Shown: positions 1 to 8,233, numbered from the stretch's first letter. The stretch: DNA of 42,474 nt from DAISIL01 sp036822015 (GCA_036822015.1 DAISIL010000024.1:1-42474), one strand, 5' to 3'. The notes: generated from the letters alone by a model not told the origin. Made by a program: numbers and translations.

Positions 1-70
1 ATAACGGTTTGGCTATGCGTAGTGCGACCGATTAGGAAGCATTATCGCATATACCAGCCGTTGTTGGCAG
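1..70. repeat. cassette-boundary-like inverted repeat element E1 (left end cut by window)
   Basis: An imperfect inverted repeat lies just downstream of the TonB receptor gene. The arms AACGGTTTGGCTATGCG (3-19) and CGCATATACCAGCCGTT (46-62) pair in two blocks (AACGG/CCGTT outside, TATGCG/CGCATA inside) separated by a mismatched stretch, followed by GTTGGCA at 63-69. The loop contains AGTGCGACC, which recurs in element E4 near 5211. The two-block stem with a mismatched middle resembles the folded layout of integron attC sites, but the end heptamers do not match the canonical RYYYAAC/GTTRRRY exactly. The comparison is an inference. Confidence 0.5.
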
Positions 71-83
71 TGGTGGGTTCTAC

Positions 84-2357
84 TTACAACTGGATATTCA
101 TGCCTAGAAAAAAAGTACGTGGCCTTCCCGGCCCATAAATATACCCTGCATCCCTGTCAATACCCAAATCAAAATCATCTTGATAGGCATTGGTAAAGTT
201 TTGGATACCTGCATTGAAGGTGATGCCTAGTTTACTGTTCAGTTTGGGAGTGAAATCAATTTTGAAGTTGTTCTCAAGGAAAGAAGGGGTGGTTTCCAAG
301 ACATCTTCCTCAATAAACCCAGCATAATGCTGCGCTATCATACTTCCAGTATAAACGCCCGACAAATTAAGGGTCAAACTCTTGGTAGCATTCCAGGATA
401 GCACATAAAAACCATATTGGTCTGGGGTTCTGAAAAACCTATTACTGGTATTTTCCACCGTTTCCGACCATTGCACTGGTTCATCATATTCGCTGTTTTG
501 AAAGGTAATTCCAAATTGCAAGTTGAGTTTGTCTTTGTATTGCACCTTAGGGTTAATGGTTACTCCTGCAACAGTTGCCCCACTGCCATTTCTCCTTTCC
601 AAAAGCAAATCGCCATTACCTGCTATTCCTTGCTCTTCAAGGATAAATACATCGGTAAGTTTCGTGTAAAAACCATCCACCGTTACGCCTAGTGCCCAGT
701 CGCCCATGTACTTGTTGAAGTCAAGAGAGGTGCTGTAAGCGTTAGAGTATTCGGGAGTTAAGTTACTGGCATTTCTAACGACTGTACCTTCTCCACCCAC
801 CTGGGTAATGTGCAAATCTTCATCAAAAACCTGTGGCGCCCTGAAACCCCTTGCATAGCCTACCCTGAACTGTAAATCGGGGGTGATTTTGTAAAGTACG
901 TTTGCCCTTGGACTTACAACAGGCTCCCCAACGAGGTTATGTTCATCAATACGAGCGCCCAATAGTATGTTGAATTTATTTCCTATCTCCCAAACATCTT
1001 GCAGATAAACGCCAAACTGCTCGGCTGTTTGGTTAATGAAGCGATCGTAAGAAGGGGCATTATCCTGCAAATTATTGTGGTTGTATTCAAAGCCCGCTAC
1101 AAGTGTGTGTGAGCCCCCCGCAAAATTGCCCAGTTTACCGGTGTATTGAAAACCTCCCACAAAGCTATTATCCTCTGAATCTCCATAGGCGTTTATATCT
1201 TCTCCTGCACCATAATAACTATCCCTATCGAGATGTTGGAAATTCAAGTAGGTTGAAAACTTATGGTTTTGGTTATTGGTGTATTGTTCATAAGTCAAGC
1301 CTCCGTTTAGTATGTTGTGTGTAGTGGATTCTGTGATGTCTGCTTCATGAAAAGGGCGGTCAAATTTATTTCCTCCTCTTCTGAACTCGTAGATGTTAAA
1401 TCCATTGAAGGTAATTTTTGATAGTTCGGTTGGTTTATAGAATGCCTTTACCGCAAATGAAGTTGCCCTGAGCTTTCCCATATCAGAAAACCCATCTCCA
1501 TTGGCATCCCAAAATTCCCTGTTTCGGTGGTAACCGCTCAGCGTAACCCCCGCATTTTGGTCATCACTGACTACATCTGTACCCATCATATAGGTTTGGT
1601 CAGCGGCAGTTCCGTCTATCAACGCCTGATTCGTTCTCAGATAAGTACCGTTTTCGGTAGGTTCCTTAGTGATGATGTTTACAGTTCCTGCTACGGCACT
1701 ACTGCCATAAAGAGCTGAACCACCGCTTCGTACGACCTCCACCCTTTCGATCATATTGGCAGGAATTTGTTCTAAACCATAAACCCCTTGCAAACTATTG
1801 TAAATAGGTCTTCCGTCAATCAAAATTTGACTGTAAGCACCTTCTAAACCATTCATTCTTAATCCATTGAAGCCGCAGTTTTGACAGTTGTTCTCTATTC
1901 GCAGAGCAGGCTGGAAACTCAGACCTTCTGCTAACACAACGGATTGTGTGGCAGTAAACAGTTGGTCGTCTATCACATTGCAAACGATGGGGGCATCCTT
2001 CCGCAGGATTTCATTACGGGTTGCTGTTATCACAACCTGCTCCAGGTTAAAATAATCTTCCTGAAGAACAATGTCTTCAATTTTTTCATCGCTATTACTT
2101 ACCGTTACTGGAATTTCTTGAGAAATATAGCCGACATAGGAGATTTTTAAGGTGTAGTCGCCTGGCAATACATTTTCAAGCACGAAAGCACCCTTTGTGT
2201 CTGTGACCGCACCTTGTTTAGTTTCAACTAAAATGACAGTTGCCCCCAAAACGGGTTCGGATTTGTCTATTATTTTGCCCGAAATTCTGAAGTTTTGGGC
2301 ATGGAGTGTTCCGAGACTGAGCAGGAACAGCGCAAACATTGCTACGAATTTGTACAT
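84..2357 (-). CDS. TonB-dependent outer-membrane receptor (probable iron/heme uptake)
   Basis: Outer-membrane beta-barrel receptor that imports a ligand using TonB energy. From the ATG at 2357 the product is 757 residues; a longer reading would need a TTG at 2381, which is less likely. It has a signal peptide ending ...LHAQ, then a carboxypeptidase-like regulatory domain (about residues 20-100), a plug domain (about 105-240, with LIDGRP and VEVVRSGGSALYGSSAVAG), and a barrel ending in FLGMNIQL. The plug stretch with NCQNCGFNGLRMNGLEG is typical of Bacteroidota FepA/CirA-like receptors. A Fur-like palindrome and a TAnnTTTG promoter lie upstream, which supports an iron-related ligand. The exact substrate is unknown. 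It is the last of four same-strand genes separated by inverted-repeat elements. Confidence 0.93.
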   Translation of the reverse strand: MYKFVAMFALFLLSLGTLHAQNFRISGKIIDKSEPVLGATVILVETKQGAVTDTKGAFVLENVLPGDYTLKISYVGYISQEIPVTVSNSDEKIEDIVLQEDYFNLEQVVITATRNEILRKDAPIVCNVIDDQLFTATQSVVLAEGLSFQPALRIENNCQNCGFNGLRMNGLEGAYSQILIDGRPIYNSLQGVYGLEQIPANMIERVEVVRSGGSALYGSSAVAGTVNIITKEPTENGTYLRTNQALIDGTAADQTYMMGTDVVSDDQNAGVTLSGYHRNREFWDANGDGFSDMGKLRATSFAVKAFYKPTELSKITFNGFNIYEFRRGGNKFDRPFHEADITESTTHNILNGGLTYEQYTNNQNHKFSTYLNFQHLDRDSYYGAGEDINAYGDSEDNSFVGGFQYTGKLGNFAGGSHTLVAGFEYNHNNLQDNAPSYDRFINQTAEQFGVYLQDVWEIGNKFNILLGARIDEHNLVGEPVVSPRANVLYKITPDLQFRVGYARGFRAPQVFDEDLHITQVGGEGTVVRNASNLTPEYSNAYSTSLDFNKYMGDWALGVTVDGFYTKLTDVFILEEQGIAGNGDLLLERRNGSGATVAGVTINPKVQYKDKLNLQFGITFQNSEYDEPVQWSETVENTSNRFFRTPDQYGFYVLSWNATKSLTLNLSGVYTGSMIAQHYAGFIEEDVLETTPSFLENNFKIDFTPKLNSKLGITFNAGIQNFTNAYQDDFDLGIDRDAGYIYGPGRPRTFFLGMNIQL

Positions 2358-2386
2358 TCTGATTTGAGTTAAGTGAAACAATGCTG

Positions 2387-2394
2387 CAAATATA
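2387..2394 (-). promoter_or_regulatory. Bacteroidota -7 promoter element for the TonB receptor
   Basis: On the minus strand the bases read TATATTTG, an exact match to the Bacteroidota consensus TAnnTTTG. A start site about 7 bases downstream would leave a leader of roughly 20 bases before the ATG at 2357. No clear TTG is seen at the -33 position; the Fur-like palindrome lies just upstream. Confidence 0.6.
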
Positions 2395-2416
2395 TTTATT
2401 TAGACTAATTATAAAT

Positions 2417-2432
2417 AATGATCTTTATCATT
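2417..2432. promoter_or_regulatory. Fur-box-like palindrome (AATGAT-N4-ATCATT)
   Basis: A perfect 6+6 palindrome with a 4-base centre lies about 60 bases upstream of the receptor ATG, next to the -33 region of its predicted promoter. It resembles the classic Fur box, built from GATAAT/ATTATC-type half-sites. Binding at this place would block transcription, fitting iron repression of a TonB receptor. The match is by eye; a related metalloregulator of the Fur family is also possible. Confidence 0.6.
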
Positions 2433-2457
2433 CTCACTTAAAATATTTCATCATTAC

Positions 2458-2589
2458 TGCTAACGGAAAAATGTTTGCCAAAGGCGGGATGAAATAGCAC
2501 TTTCGTGTCCACCGAAACCAAATCTGGCTACGGAGCGAAAACCTTGCTGACGGACGTTCACCCGCCATGAGCTATACGAGTTGTTGGCA
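2458..2589. repeat. cassette-boundary-like element E2
   Basis: Non-coding element between the TonB receptor and the 174-residue gene. It starts with TGCTAAC (2458-2464) and ends with GTTGTTGGCA (2580-2589), so the ends are near-complementary (TGCYAAC/GTTRGCA). Inside are GGCGGG (2483-2488) and CCCGCC (2561-2566), which can pair. The end sequence GTTGTTGGCA is the same as in E1. The receptor promoter lies left of this element, so the gene appears to carry its own promoter. Confidence 0.5.
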
Positions 2590-2596
2590 CACGTAT

Positions 2597-3121
2597 TTAT
2601 TTTTCTAATTTTTCTATCATTTTTAATGCTTTACCTGAAACAGATTTTCGTTCGTCAGCTGTCAACCGTTCTAAATGAGGTTTAATCCAATTTTTCAAGT
2701 CCGCATCTTTTTTCGCCCATTTTGTCAATGTGTCCATTGTTTGGTTCAGCACAATCCAATCGTTGTGATCGGAAAGGTTATTCTTCATGATGTCTTTCGC
2801 CTTTTCAATTTGTTCTTCGGTCATGTCTTTATCGAGCATTCCAAACAACTGCGATAAAGTCCATTGCGTGGAGGCTTGGTCAATCTGGGCGATATCAGTT
2901 AAAAATCGGTCGATGTAGGGAAGCAGGATTGACTTTTTCGCTTTACAAATCCGTTTCATTGCGTTTGAAGTTCGAAGCCGAACAATTGCATCATTGCTGA
3001 GGTAGCAGTTAAATAGTTCGTCGAAAAGTTCATTATCAGCCAATACTTCGTCCACAACTTCCACTGTATTTCCTAATGAATTAGGATGTCCGCCTTTAAG
3101 TCTTTCTTCGAAGTTTTTCAT
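2597..3121 (-). CDS. hypothetical all-helical protein, HEAT-like
   Basis: 174 residues from an ATG, with no signal peptide or membrane segment. The sequence is charged and helical, with repeated helix pairs of about 35-40 residues (around NAMKRICKAKK, TQWTLSQLFGML, LNQTMDTLTKWAKK, IKPHLERL) that look like HEAT/ARM-type repeats. I do not recognise a catalytic motif or a named family. It stands alone between two inverted-repeat elements, as a single-gene unit, and is on the same strand as its neighbours. A scaffold or protein-binding role would be a guess. Confidence 0.7.
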   Translation of the reverse strand: MKNFEERLKGGHPNSLGNTVEVVDEVLADNELFDELFNCYLSNDAIVRLRTSNAMKRICKAKKSILLPYIDRFLTDIAQIDQASTQWTLSQLFGMLDKDMTEEQIEKAKDIMKNNLSDHNDWIVLNQTMDTLTKWAKKDADLKNWIKPHLERLTADERKSVSGKALKMIEKLEK

Positions 3122-3150
3122 TCAGCGATAAGTTTTTTTATGTGTTTATC

Positions 3151-3299
3151 AACGTTTTGGCACTTGAAGAAGATGGCGGATTTCAAGGCACTAAACTGTC
3201 ACCCCGATACCAAAGCCCAATTGGTAAACTAAACTTGAACTTTACACTAAACTGTCTTAGAGATACTTAACCTGCCATTTTGCAAAACAGATGTTGGCG
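3151..3299. repeat. cassette-boundary-like element E3
   Basis: Non-coding stretch between the 174-residue gene and the DUF5131 gene. Outer arms AACGTTTTGGCA (3151-3162) and TGCAAAACAGATGTT (3281-3295) are imperfectly complementary, and a second inner pair ATGGC/GCCAT (near 3173 and 3274) extends the foldback. The right end reads GTTGGCG, like E1, E2 and E4. The middle is AT-rich and holds two short copies of ACTAAACTGTC (from about 3190 and 3246). Confidence 0.45.
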
Positions 3300-3307
3300 G
3301 TTCGATT

Positions 3308-4033
3308 TTATTTATTGCACTCAATTTCAGGCATTTCGTCCCAAGTTTGTCCTTCTAACACTCGTCCTGCTTTCTTTTTGTTTGTTCCACCCCATTGTTT
3401 GAAGAAAAATGCAACATTGGCTTCTAAACATTGTTCTTTAATGTCAATTACCCATTCTTCTTTCATTGGTCGTGGTTTCCGCCCGCTTTCACCACCTACA
3501 ATTACCCAATCTATTCCTTTTAAGTTCATTTTAGAAATTGCACCAATCAAAGGTTCGCAAGAAAGAAATTTAACTCTTGCCCCTGTTTCACGAAGCAAAT
3601 CAATTCTATTTATTACTTTGTTATTCTCAACTGAAACCCCCATCCAAATATTATGTGTCCAGTCTAACCAACCCTCACTATCATAATACCTCAAAACATC
3701 TGCTCGTTTAGTTAATACTTGAAAAATGTGTTGAGGATTGTCTTTCATTACTTTGAAAACTTTTTTTATAAAGTCAATAGGTACGTCTTTATGAAATAAG
3801 TCACTCATAGAGTTTACAAAAACAACTTTGGGCTTTTTCCAAGTGTAAGGTGTTTGCAATTCATCTTCGTGGATAGTTACTTCAAAGTTATTTTTGTATT
3901 TTTCAACTCCCATCGCTTGTAACCGTTTAGACATAATTTCTGCATAACAGAATTTACACCCTGCTGAAATCTTGTCGCAACCCGTAGTTGGGTTCCAAGT
4001 CATTTCAGTCCATTCTATGCTTGATTGTGCCAT
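3308..4033 (-). CDS. DUF5131 / phage Gp37-Gp68 family three-Cys-motif protein
   Basis: 241 residues, typical of this family. Near the N-terminus it has the three-cysteine motif GCDKISAGCKFCYAE (CX6CX2C, about residues 18-30), which may bind an iron-sulfur cluster as in radical-SAM-like proteins, although canonical radical SAM enzymes use CX3CX2C. Other family signatures are FVNSMSDLFH, FQVLTKR, WMGVSVEN, LSCEPLIG, WVIVGGESG and FFKQWGG. The substrate is unknown. Its stop is 7 bases before the left neighbour pattern ends and it is immediately preceded by tcmP on the same strand; this pairing is a known association. The gene is AT-rich, consistent with acquisition. Confidence 0.88.
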   Translation of the reverse strand: MAQSSIEWTEMTWNPTTGCDKISAGCKFCYAEIMSKRLQAMGVEKYKNNFEVTIHEDELQTPYTWKKPKVVFVNSMSDLFHKDVPIDFIKKVFKVMKDNPQHIFQVLTKRADVLRYYDSEGWLDWTHNIWMGVSVENNKVINRIDLLRETGARVKFLSCEPLIGAISKMNLKGIDWVIVGGESGRKPRPMKEEWVIDIKEQCLEANVAFFFKQWGGTNKKKAGRVLEGQTWDEMPEIECNK

Positions 4034-4040
4034 ACAATTA

Positions 4041-5156
4041 TCATTTAAAAGTTACTAAAATATCATCACCGAAAGTTCCTTTTTTAGGTGGTTTACCTTT
4101 ATCGGAAATTGCATCAATTTTATCCTCATCAAGAAGTTCTTTCAAAACGTCTTTGTAATTCTTTTTGATGTAAGGGGTATCAATATTATGTTCCCTATAC
4201 AAGTCTAACATCTTGATTTTTTTTCCTGCATACTTATTTAGTAGGCCATCTTTTAAATCATTCAAGGGTCTGGACAGTTGAAATAATAAGGATTGTTTAG
4301 GTAAAAAGTCCGCAGGGTTGTATTCAAAAGAGGGTACTCCTTGCTCGTTACTGCTGCTTTCTTTTGCCATTATATCTTTCATAATTTCGTAGCCTGTAGG
4401 ATTTTTACTCACAAAAATTAAATGATGACTTGTCCTTTCTCCTTTGTCGTTTTTAAAACGGAATGGTAAAACATATCTTGAACCATATTCTTTCAACGCT
4501 TGACAAAGTTCTTCTATTATCGCTAATTCCCTATTCACAGGTGTCAGATTTGAAATTTTATTTCTTAAAAGTTCACATCTTTCTTTGCCAAATAAGGCTT
4601 CCATATGAGAACCTACTATTTCATTATTAAGTCCCATATTTATCCGATTATAGTTGAAGAAAAATATCGCATCACAGCCCCAATCCTTCAAAACTGAATT
4701 AACAAGCCTCAAAGATAACCCTTTGTATCCCCAAGGGTCAACAAAAAACAGTGTAGGCACTAAATTCATTTTTTCAAATTTTTTCACTATATTTTCTCCA
4801 ATCTCTTCATTCCAAACATTAGGATAATGTTTCAATTCAGCAATGTTTGGAATACTCTTTATTGTCTGCGAAAGAGACTTAGAATTCTCTTCATCTTTAT
4901 CGTTAAAAACAGAAACAAGCCTTTCTTTTAAATCAGCATTTGACAATGCTGTCTCAAGTATCTTTAATGGCGTTGATTGGCTTCCATCTTTATACCGTCC
5001 AGGTCCAGCAAATAAATCAATATATGCTAACTTTTGAGCGTGTTGTGGGTGTTTTTTTTGAGTACTAATTATCACATTTGCCCAAGCACCAAAATATTTC
5101 GCAACTATTGTAGATTTTACAAGTGATTGCTCTCTTTGTTCTTCAAAAAAAGACAT
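4041..5156 (-). CDS. tcmP: three-Cys-motif partner protein TcmP
   Basis: 371 residues, ATG start, ending 7 bases before the DUF5131 gene, so the two are very likely co-transcribed. The TcmP family is defined by this neighbourhood. The N-terminal half shows YIDLFAGPGRY (about residues 45-55), which resembles the SAM-binding motif I of methyltransferases, and FFVDPWGYKG (about 137-146), which resembles a motif IV (DPPY-type). The C-terminal 80 residues look like a small helical or winged-helix domain. A methyltransferase-like fold is my inference; the reaction is not known. The gene is AT-rich and flanked upstream by element E4. Confidence 0.85.
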   Translation of the reverse strand: MSFFEEQREQSLVKSTIVAKYFGAWANVIISTQKKHPQHAQKLAYIDLFAGPGRYKDGSQSTPLKILETALSNADLKERLVSVFNDKDEENSKSLSQTIKSIPNIAELKHYPNVWNEEIGENIVKKFEKMNLVPTLFFVDPWGYKGLSLRLVNSVLKDWGCDAIFFFNYNRINMGLNNEIVGSHMEALFGKERCELLRNKISNLTPVNRELAIIEELCQALKEYGSRYVLPFRFKNDKGERTSHHLIFVSKNPTGYEIMKDIMAKESSSNEQGVPSFEYNPADFLPKQSLLFQLSRPLNDLKDGLLNKYAGKKIKMLDLYREHNIDTPYIKKNYKDVLKELLDEDKIDAISDKGKPPKKGTFGDDILVTFK

Positions 5157-5188
5157 AGGTTATTGATTTTATGTTAATTTAAACTGAC

Positions 5189-5298
5189 CGCCAACGAAAA
5201 AACTTTGTGCAGTGCGACCTAAGGGGCATTGTCATAAAGCGATAGCTGTAAGACACCTCCCTTCGCCTGTATGTCCGCCAAAACAAGTTTTTGCGACG
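5189..5298. repeat. cassette-boundary-like element E4
   Basis: Upstream of tcmP. Arms AACGAAAAAACTT (5193-5205) and AAGTTTTTGCGACG (5285-5298) are imperfectly complementary, with an inner pair CTTTGTG/CATAAAG (near 5203 and 5232). The left end reads CCGCCAACG, giving CGTTGGCGG on the coding strand of tcmP, as in the other elements. The core AGTGCGACC followed by a TAGG- or TAAGG-type run and GCATT matches element E1, so E1 and E4 share internal sequence, not only end motifs. Confidence 0.5.
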
Positions 5299-5790
5299 TA
5301 CTAAATGGTCTGGTTTGACCTGCACCAACTTCTAATGCAAACAAGTTTACATCAAATCTAATACGATATAAACCGTTTTTATGACATTTGCAAGCGAATG
5401 GGATAAAAAAATTCTTGCAGCTATTACTTACATAAACTTTTAGTTCGCAAATCTCCGCCTCAATATCTAAAAATTAAGCATTTTTGGGCGAAGGCAATAA
5501 AAAAATAGACTAATTTTATCAAAAAAACCTTTCAAAGGGATGCGGAAATAGCAAACTCCTATGCGCAATTTGTGTGTAAAGAAGGGAGCTATATCGGTAT
5601 AATAAGCTCATTCCGAAGGTAGTAGGACTTTGCTTATCCGAAACTCGAATCTGTAAAAACTTCTAATGCGTTTCCAAATTAAAAATAGGGCTTTGTAAAA
5701 AAAAGAAAGTTTTGATATGCTTTGGTCTCATCGTCTCAACTAAAATCGCCCAAAAAATAAACCAGATTGTACATGAACCTAGCTGCAAGA
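5299..5790. other. AT-rich non-coding stretch between tcmP and the hydrogenase locus
   Basis: About 490 bases with no convincing gene. Base composition shifts from AT-rich to GC-rich close to the right edge, where the permease gene ends. I see no integrase, tRNA or clear direct repeat that would mark an insertion end. This is the probable border between the cassette-like region and the rest of the chromosome. Confidence 0.5.
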
Positions 5791-6963
5791 TCACCGCACC
5801 AAATCCTCGGCTAATGACCGCCGATATGCCGATAGTGCCGGCACTAGCCCCGCCAAAAAACCTACCGCCAGCACCAGCCCCAACAGCAGCCACTCAGAAG
5901 GCAGTATCTCATACGTATTGAGCGCATAACGATACGTATCCTCCGACCACAGCGACAGCCCGTACAGCCCCAAACGCCCCAAGCCCCAGCCCAAAATCGC
6001 GCCCATCGCCGAGAGCAGCACGCCCTCTTGTAAGATCAGCCACGAGACCTTGCCCCGAGAAGCTCCCAAGGCACGCATCAACGCCAATTCATATCGACGC
6101 TCCCGAAGGCTGGTATAAAGTGAAATAAATACGCTGATTCCGGAAACCAAAATGATCGCCAGGGCAATACCCTGCAAGACCTGTACCCCCAAACCAATGT
6201 TTTTCAGCAAACGACTGATCTCATAAGCCGGCAAGGCTGCCTGCAAGGGCGTGTTTTCGTTGATAAAACGCGGCAGCACCACCACGCCCATCGGGCTACG
6301 AAACCGCAACAGCAAGGCCGTGATTTCCTCCGATGCCGAGCCGTCCCCGTGCGCATGAACTGCCCAAAGGCTTTCTACCGACGTGAGCAGCAGTTGGTCG
6401 AGTACCGTACCCGTGGGAGCCAACACCCCTACGACCTCAAACGACTGCTCGCCGTGGGTATCGCCCATGCCGTCTAGTCCGTGGGTGCTTTCAAAGCGGT
6501 CGCCGATACGCAAACCCAGCTTTTGGGCGACCTGTGCGCCGGACGTTACTTCGAGGGGCTTCTGCCAAAGCCGCCCTGTGGCTAGCTCGGCGGTGTAGAG
6601 GTCTAAGTAAGTCGTTTCTGTGCCTACGATGCGATAGCCCTGGTAGCTGTCTCCGTAAGCCAACGGAATACCGGACTTGACGAGCGGGTGGGCAAGGATC
6701 TTCTTGGCCTCCGAAAGCGGGATATTTCCCGTTGGGTCATCGACGTGATAAACCGCCGAAAGGATCAGTTGCAGGGGGCTGCCCTTAGCACCCACGACCA
6801 TATTTATTCCTTCCAGGTTTCGCTTAAACTGCTGATTTAGTTTACTTTCCATGACCAGCAGAAGCGAAATCACGCTTACACCCAGCGAAAGCAGCAGCAA
6901 GTTGAGGGCCAACTGGAGGGGCTTGGCGTAGAGGTTTTTTAGGGTAAGGAAAAGTAAATTCAT
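5791..6963 (-). CDS. ABC transporter permease, FtsX/MacB-like
   Basis: 390 residues from the ATG at 6963 (an upstream in-frame start would overlap the protease gene more). One membrane segment near the N-terminus (about residues 14-36), a large extracytoplasmic domain, then three C-terminal membrane segments (about 260-285, 310-335, 355-380) make the FtsX-family layout. ETTYLDLYTAELATGRLW and the SLRERRYELALMRALGAS loop are typical of MacB/LolC-like permeases. It starts 8 bases after the hydrogenase protease stop, so it is probably read from the hydrogenase operon. No ATPase partner lies in the window, and the exported substrate is unknown. Confidence 0.85.
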   Translation of the reverse strand: MNLLFLTLKNLYAKPLQLALNLLLLSLGVSVISLLLVMESKLNQQFKRNLEGINMVVGAKGSPLQLILSAVYHVDDPTGNIPLSEAKKILAHPLVKSGIPLAYGDSYQGYRIVGTETTYLDLYTAELATGRLWQKPLEVTSGAQVAQKLGLRIGDRFESTHGLDGMGDTHGEQSFEVVGVLAPTGTVLDQLLLTSVESLWAVHAHGDGSASEEITALLLRFRSPMGVVVLPRFINENTPLQAALPAYEISRLLKNIGLGVQVLQGIALAIILVSGISVFISLYTSLRERRYELALMRALGASRGKVSWLILQEGVLLSAMGAILGWGLGRLGLYGLSLWSEDTYRYALNTYEILPSEWLLLGLVLAVGFLAGLVPALSAYRRSLAEDLVR

Positions 6964-6971
6964 TCGTAAAA

Positions 6972-7445
6972 TTACCCCTTTTCTTGACAAAGTGCAAGTA
7001 TGCGGGCTTTCAACTCGGGCAGGACAGCGGCTACTTCGGGCGAGAGTTCGGTGCTTAGGTTGTCGATGGCTCTGATCGAGACCACGAAGAGGTACACGTC
7101 CGGCAAACGTCCCACGAGGCTAAGGGCCTCCACCAGATCGCGTAAGCCGATCTCGTGCGTACTCATGGCACGGGGAAAGTCCTGGGCAAACTTTGGGCGG
7201 ATCAGGCGTATGGTACCGATGGGCTGCTCATCCAGGGTGGCATCCACGAGAATCACACGTGGGTAGGATTCGAGATAAGGCATGAGCTGAAATCCCGCCG
7301 TGCCGCCATCCAAGACATCAGCCTGGCCAGGAGCAATTTCTTCGGATAGTGCCTGGGCCAGATGCACGCCCAGACCTTCATCACCCAAAATGTAGTTGCC
7401 CACGCCCAGGATAAGCGTATCGGAGGTCGTATCGACGTAAGACAT
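6972..7445 (-). CDS. hyaD: [NiFe] hydrogenase maturation endopeptidase (HyaD/HupD type)
   Basis: 157 residues. It removes the C-terminal peptide of the hydrogenase large subunit after nickel insertion. The fold signature GVGNYILGDEGLGVHLA is at residues 14-30. Metal-contact residues line up with the HybD/HycI family: Glu23, Asp68 (VILVDAT) and His97 (MSTHEIGL). Its ATG overlaps the cytochrome b stop by one base (TAATG), indicating translational coupling. The target tail is present on the large subunit in this operon. Confidence 0.93.
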   Translation of the reverse strand: MSYVDTTSDTLILGVGNYILGDEGLGVHLAQALSEEIAPGQADVLDGGTAGFQLMPYLESYPRVILVDATLDEQPIGTIRLIRPKFAQDFPRAMSTHEIGLRDLVEALSLVGRLPDVYLFVVSIRAIDNLSTELSPEVAAVLPELKARILALCQEKG

Positions 7446-8182
7446 TAGGGTTGTGCTTTTTCGTGTGTTTTTTCGTGTGCCTGGTCTTCGGCAAACTTTT
7501 CCTCTTCGATAAACTTCCAGCCGCCGGCCATCGAGGAGATGATCCCGCGCCCTTCGATGTAGTCATGGTAAAACGAAAGGTAGATATGCACCATCGTAAA
7601 GAAGATAAAAAAGTACATGGCCCAATGATGAATCTGACGGATCATAAAATCACCACCCATCAGGGCAGGCACCCAGGTAAAGAGCTGCGGAAACCAAAAA
7701 TCGCTCGTACCGGCGTACAGCCCAAAGCCCGTCAGGCATTGTACCACAAAAGCCAGAAAAAGTCCAAAATAGACCAGCCCTGCCATTTTGTTGTGTCCGA
7801 TGGCGTGTAGCCCGTCGTTTTTAATCATAAAAATATCCATTTTGATAACATCCCATAGTTCGCGGAAGAAGCGGAGGTTGGTCGGGATGAACTTATCCCA
7901 ACGCGCGTATTTGTTACCCACAAAACCCCAATAAATCCGAAACAAGAAGTTAAAGAAAGCCACATAAGCTGTCGCAAAATGAACATAGCGTACCGTTCCG
8001 AAGAGGAAGATATCCGAGGCTTCTTTGCCCGAGAGGATGGCTACGGGGTTGGCGATGATAAAGCCCGTTACGATTAGGATAAGCATACACAAGGCATTGA
8101 GCCAGTGATAGATTCTTACGGGTAGTTCCCAGACATAGACCCGCCTTAGATTGACGGGCCCGGAGATGATCTTGCGTTTCAT
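7445..8182 (-). CDS. hyaC: [NiFe] hydrogenase cytochrome b subunit (HyaC/HupC/HoxZ)
   Basis: 245 residues. This di-heme membrane anchor passes electrons from the hydrogenase small subunit to the quinone pool. The start VYVWELPVRIYHWLNALCM is a family signature, and four hydrophobic segments follow. Candidate heme histidines sit in RIYHWLN, RYVHF and in the QIHHWAMYFFIFFTMVHIYLSF region. It lies 51 bases after the large subunit stop and is coupled to the protease gene. Confidence 0.93.
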   Translation of the reverse strand: MKRKIISGPVNLRRVYVWELPVRIYHWLNALCMLILIVTGFIIANPVAILSGKEASDIFLFGTVRYVHFATAYVAFFNFLFRIYWGFVGNKYARWDKFIPTNLRFFRELWDVIKMDIFMIKNDGLHAIGHNKMAGLVYFGLFLAFVVQCLTGFGLYAGTSDFWFPQLFTWVPALMGGDFMIRQIHHWAMYFFIFFTMVHIYLSFYHDYIEGRGIISSMAGGWKFIEEEKFAEDQAHEKTHEKAQP

Positions 8183-8233
8183 GGGGGTTTGGGTTTGGGT
8201 GCGTGTCGTATCGTGTCGTGTCTTAGAGATGGG

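Noticed and set aside
2357..2381. TTG start for the TonB receptor
   Set aside because: The ATG at 2357 begins a normal signal peptide and lies at a sensible distance from the TATATTTG element; TTG at 2381 would coincide with the predicted transcription start.
5663..5893. Small open frame at the end of the permease gene
   Set aside because: Overlaps the permease in another frame and is low-complexity Gly/Ala-rich.
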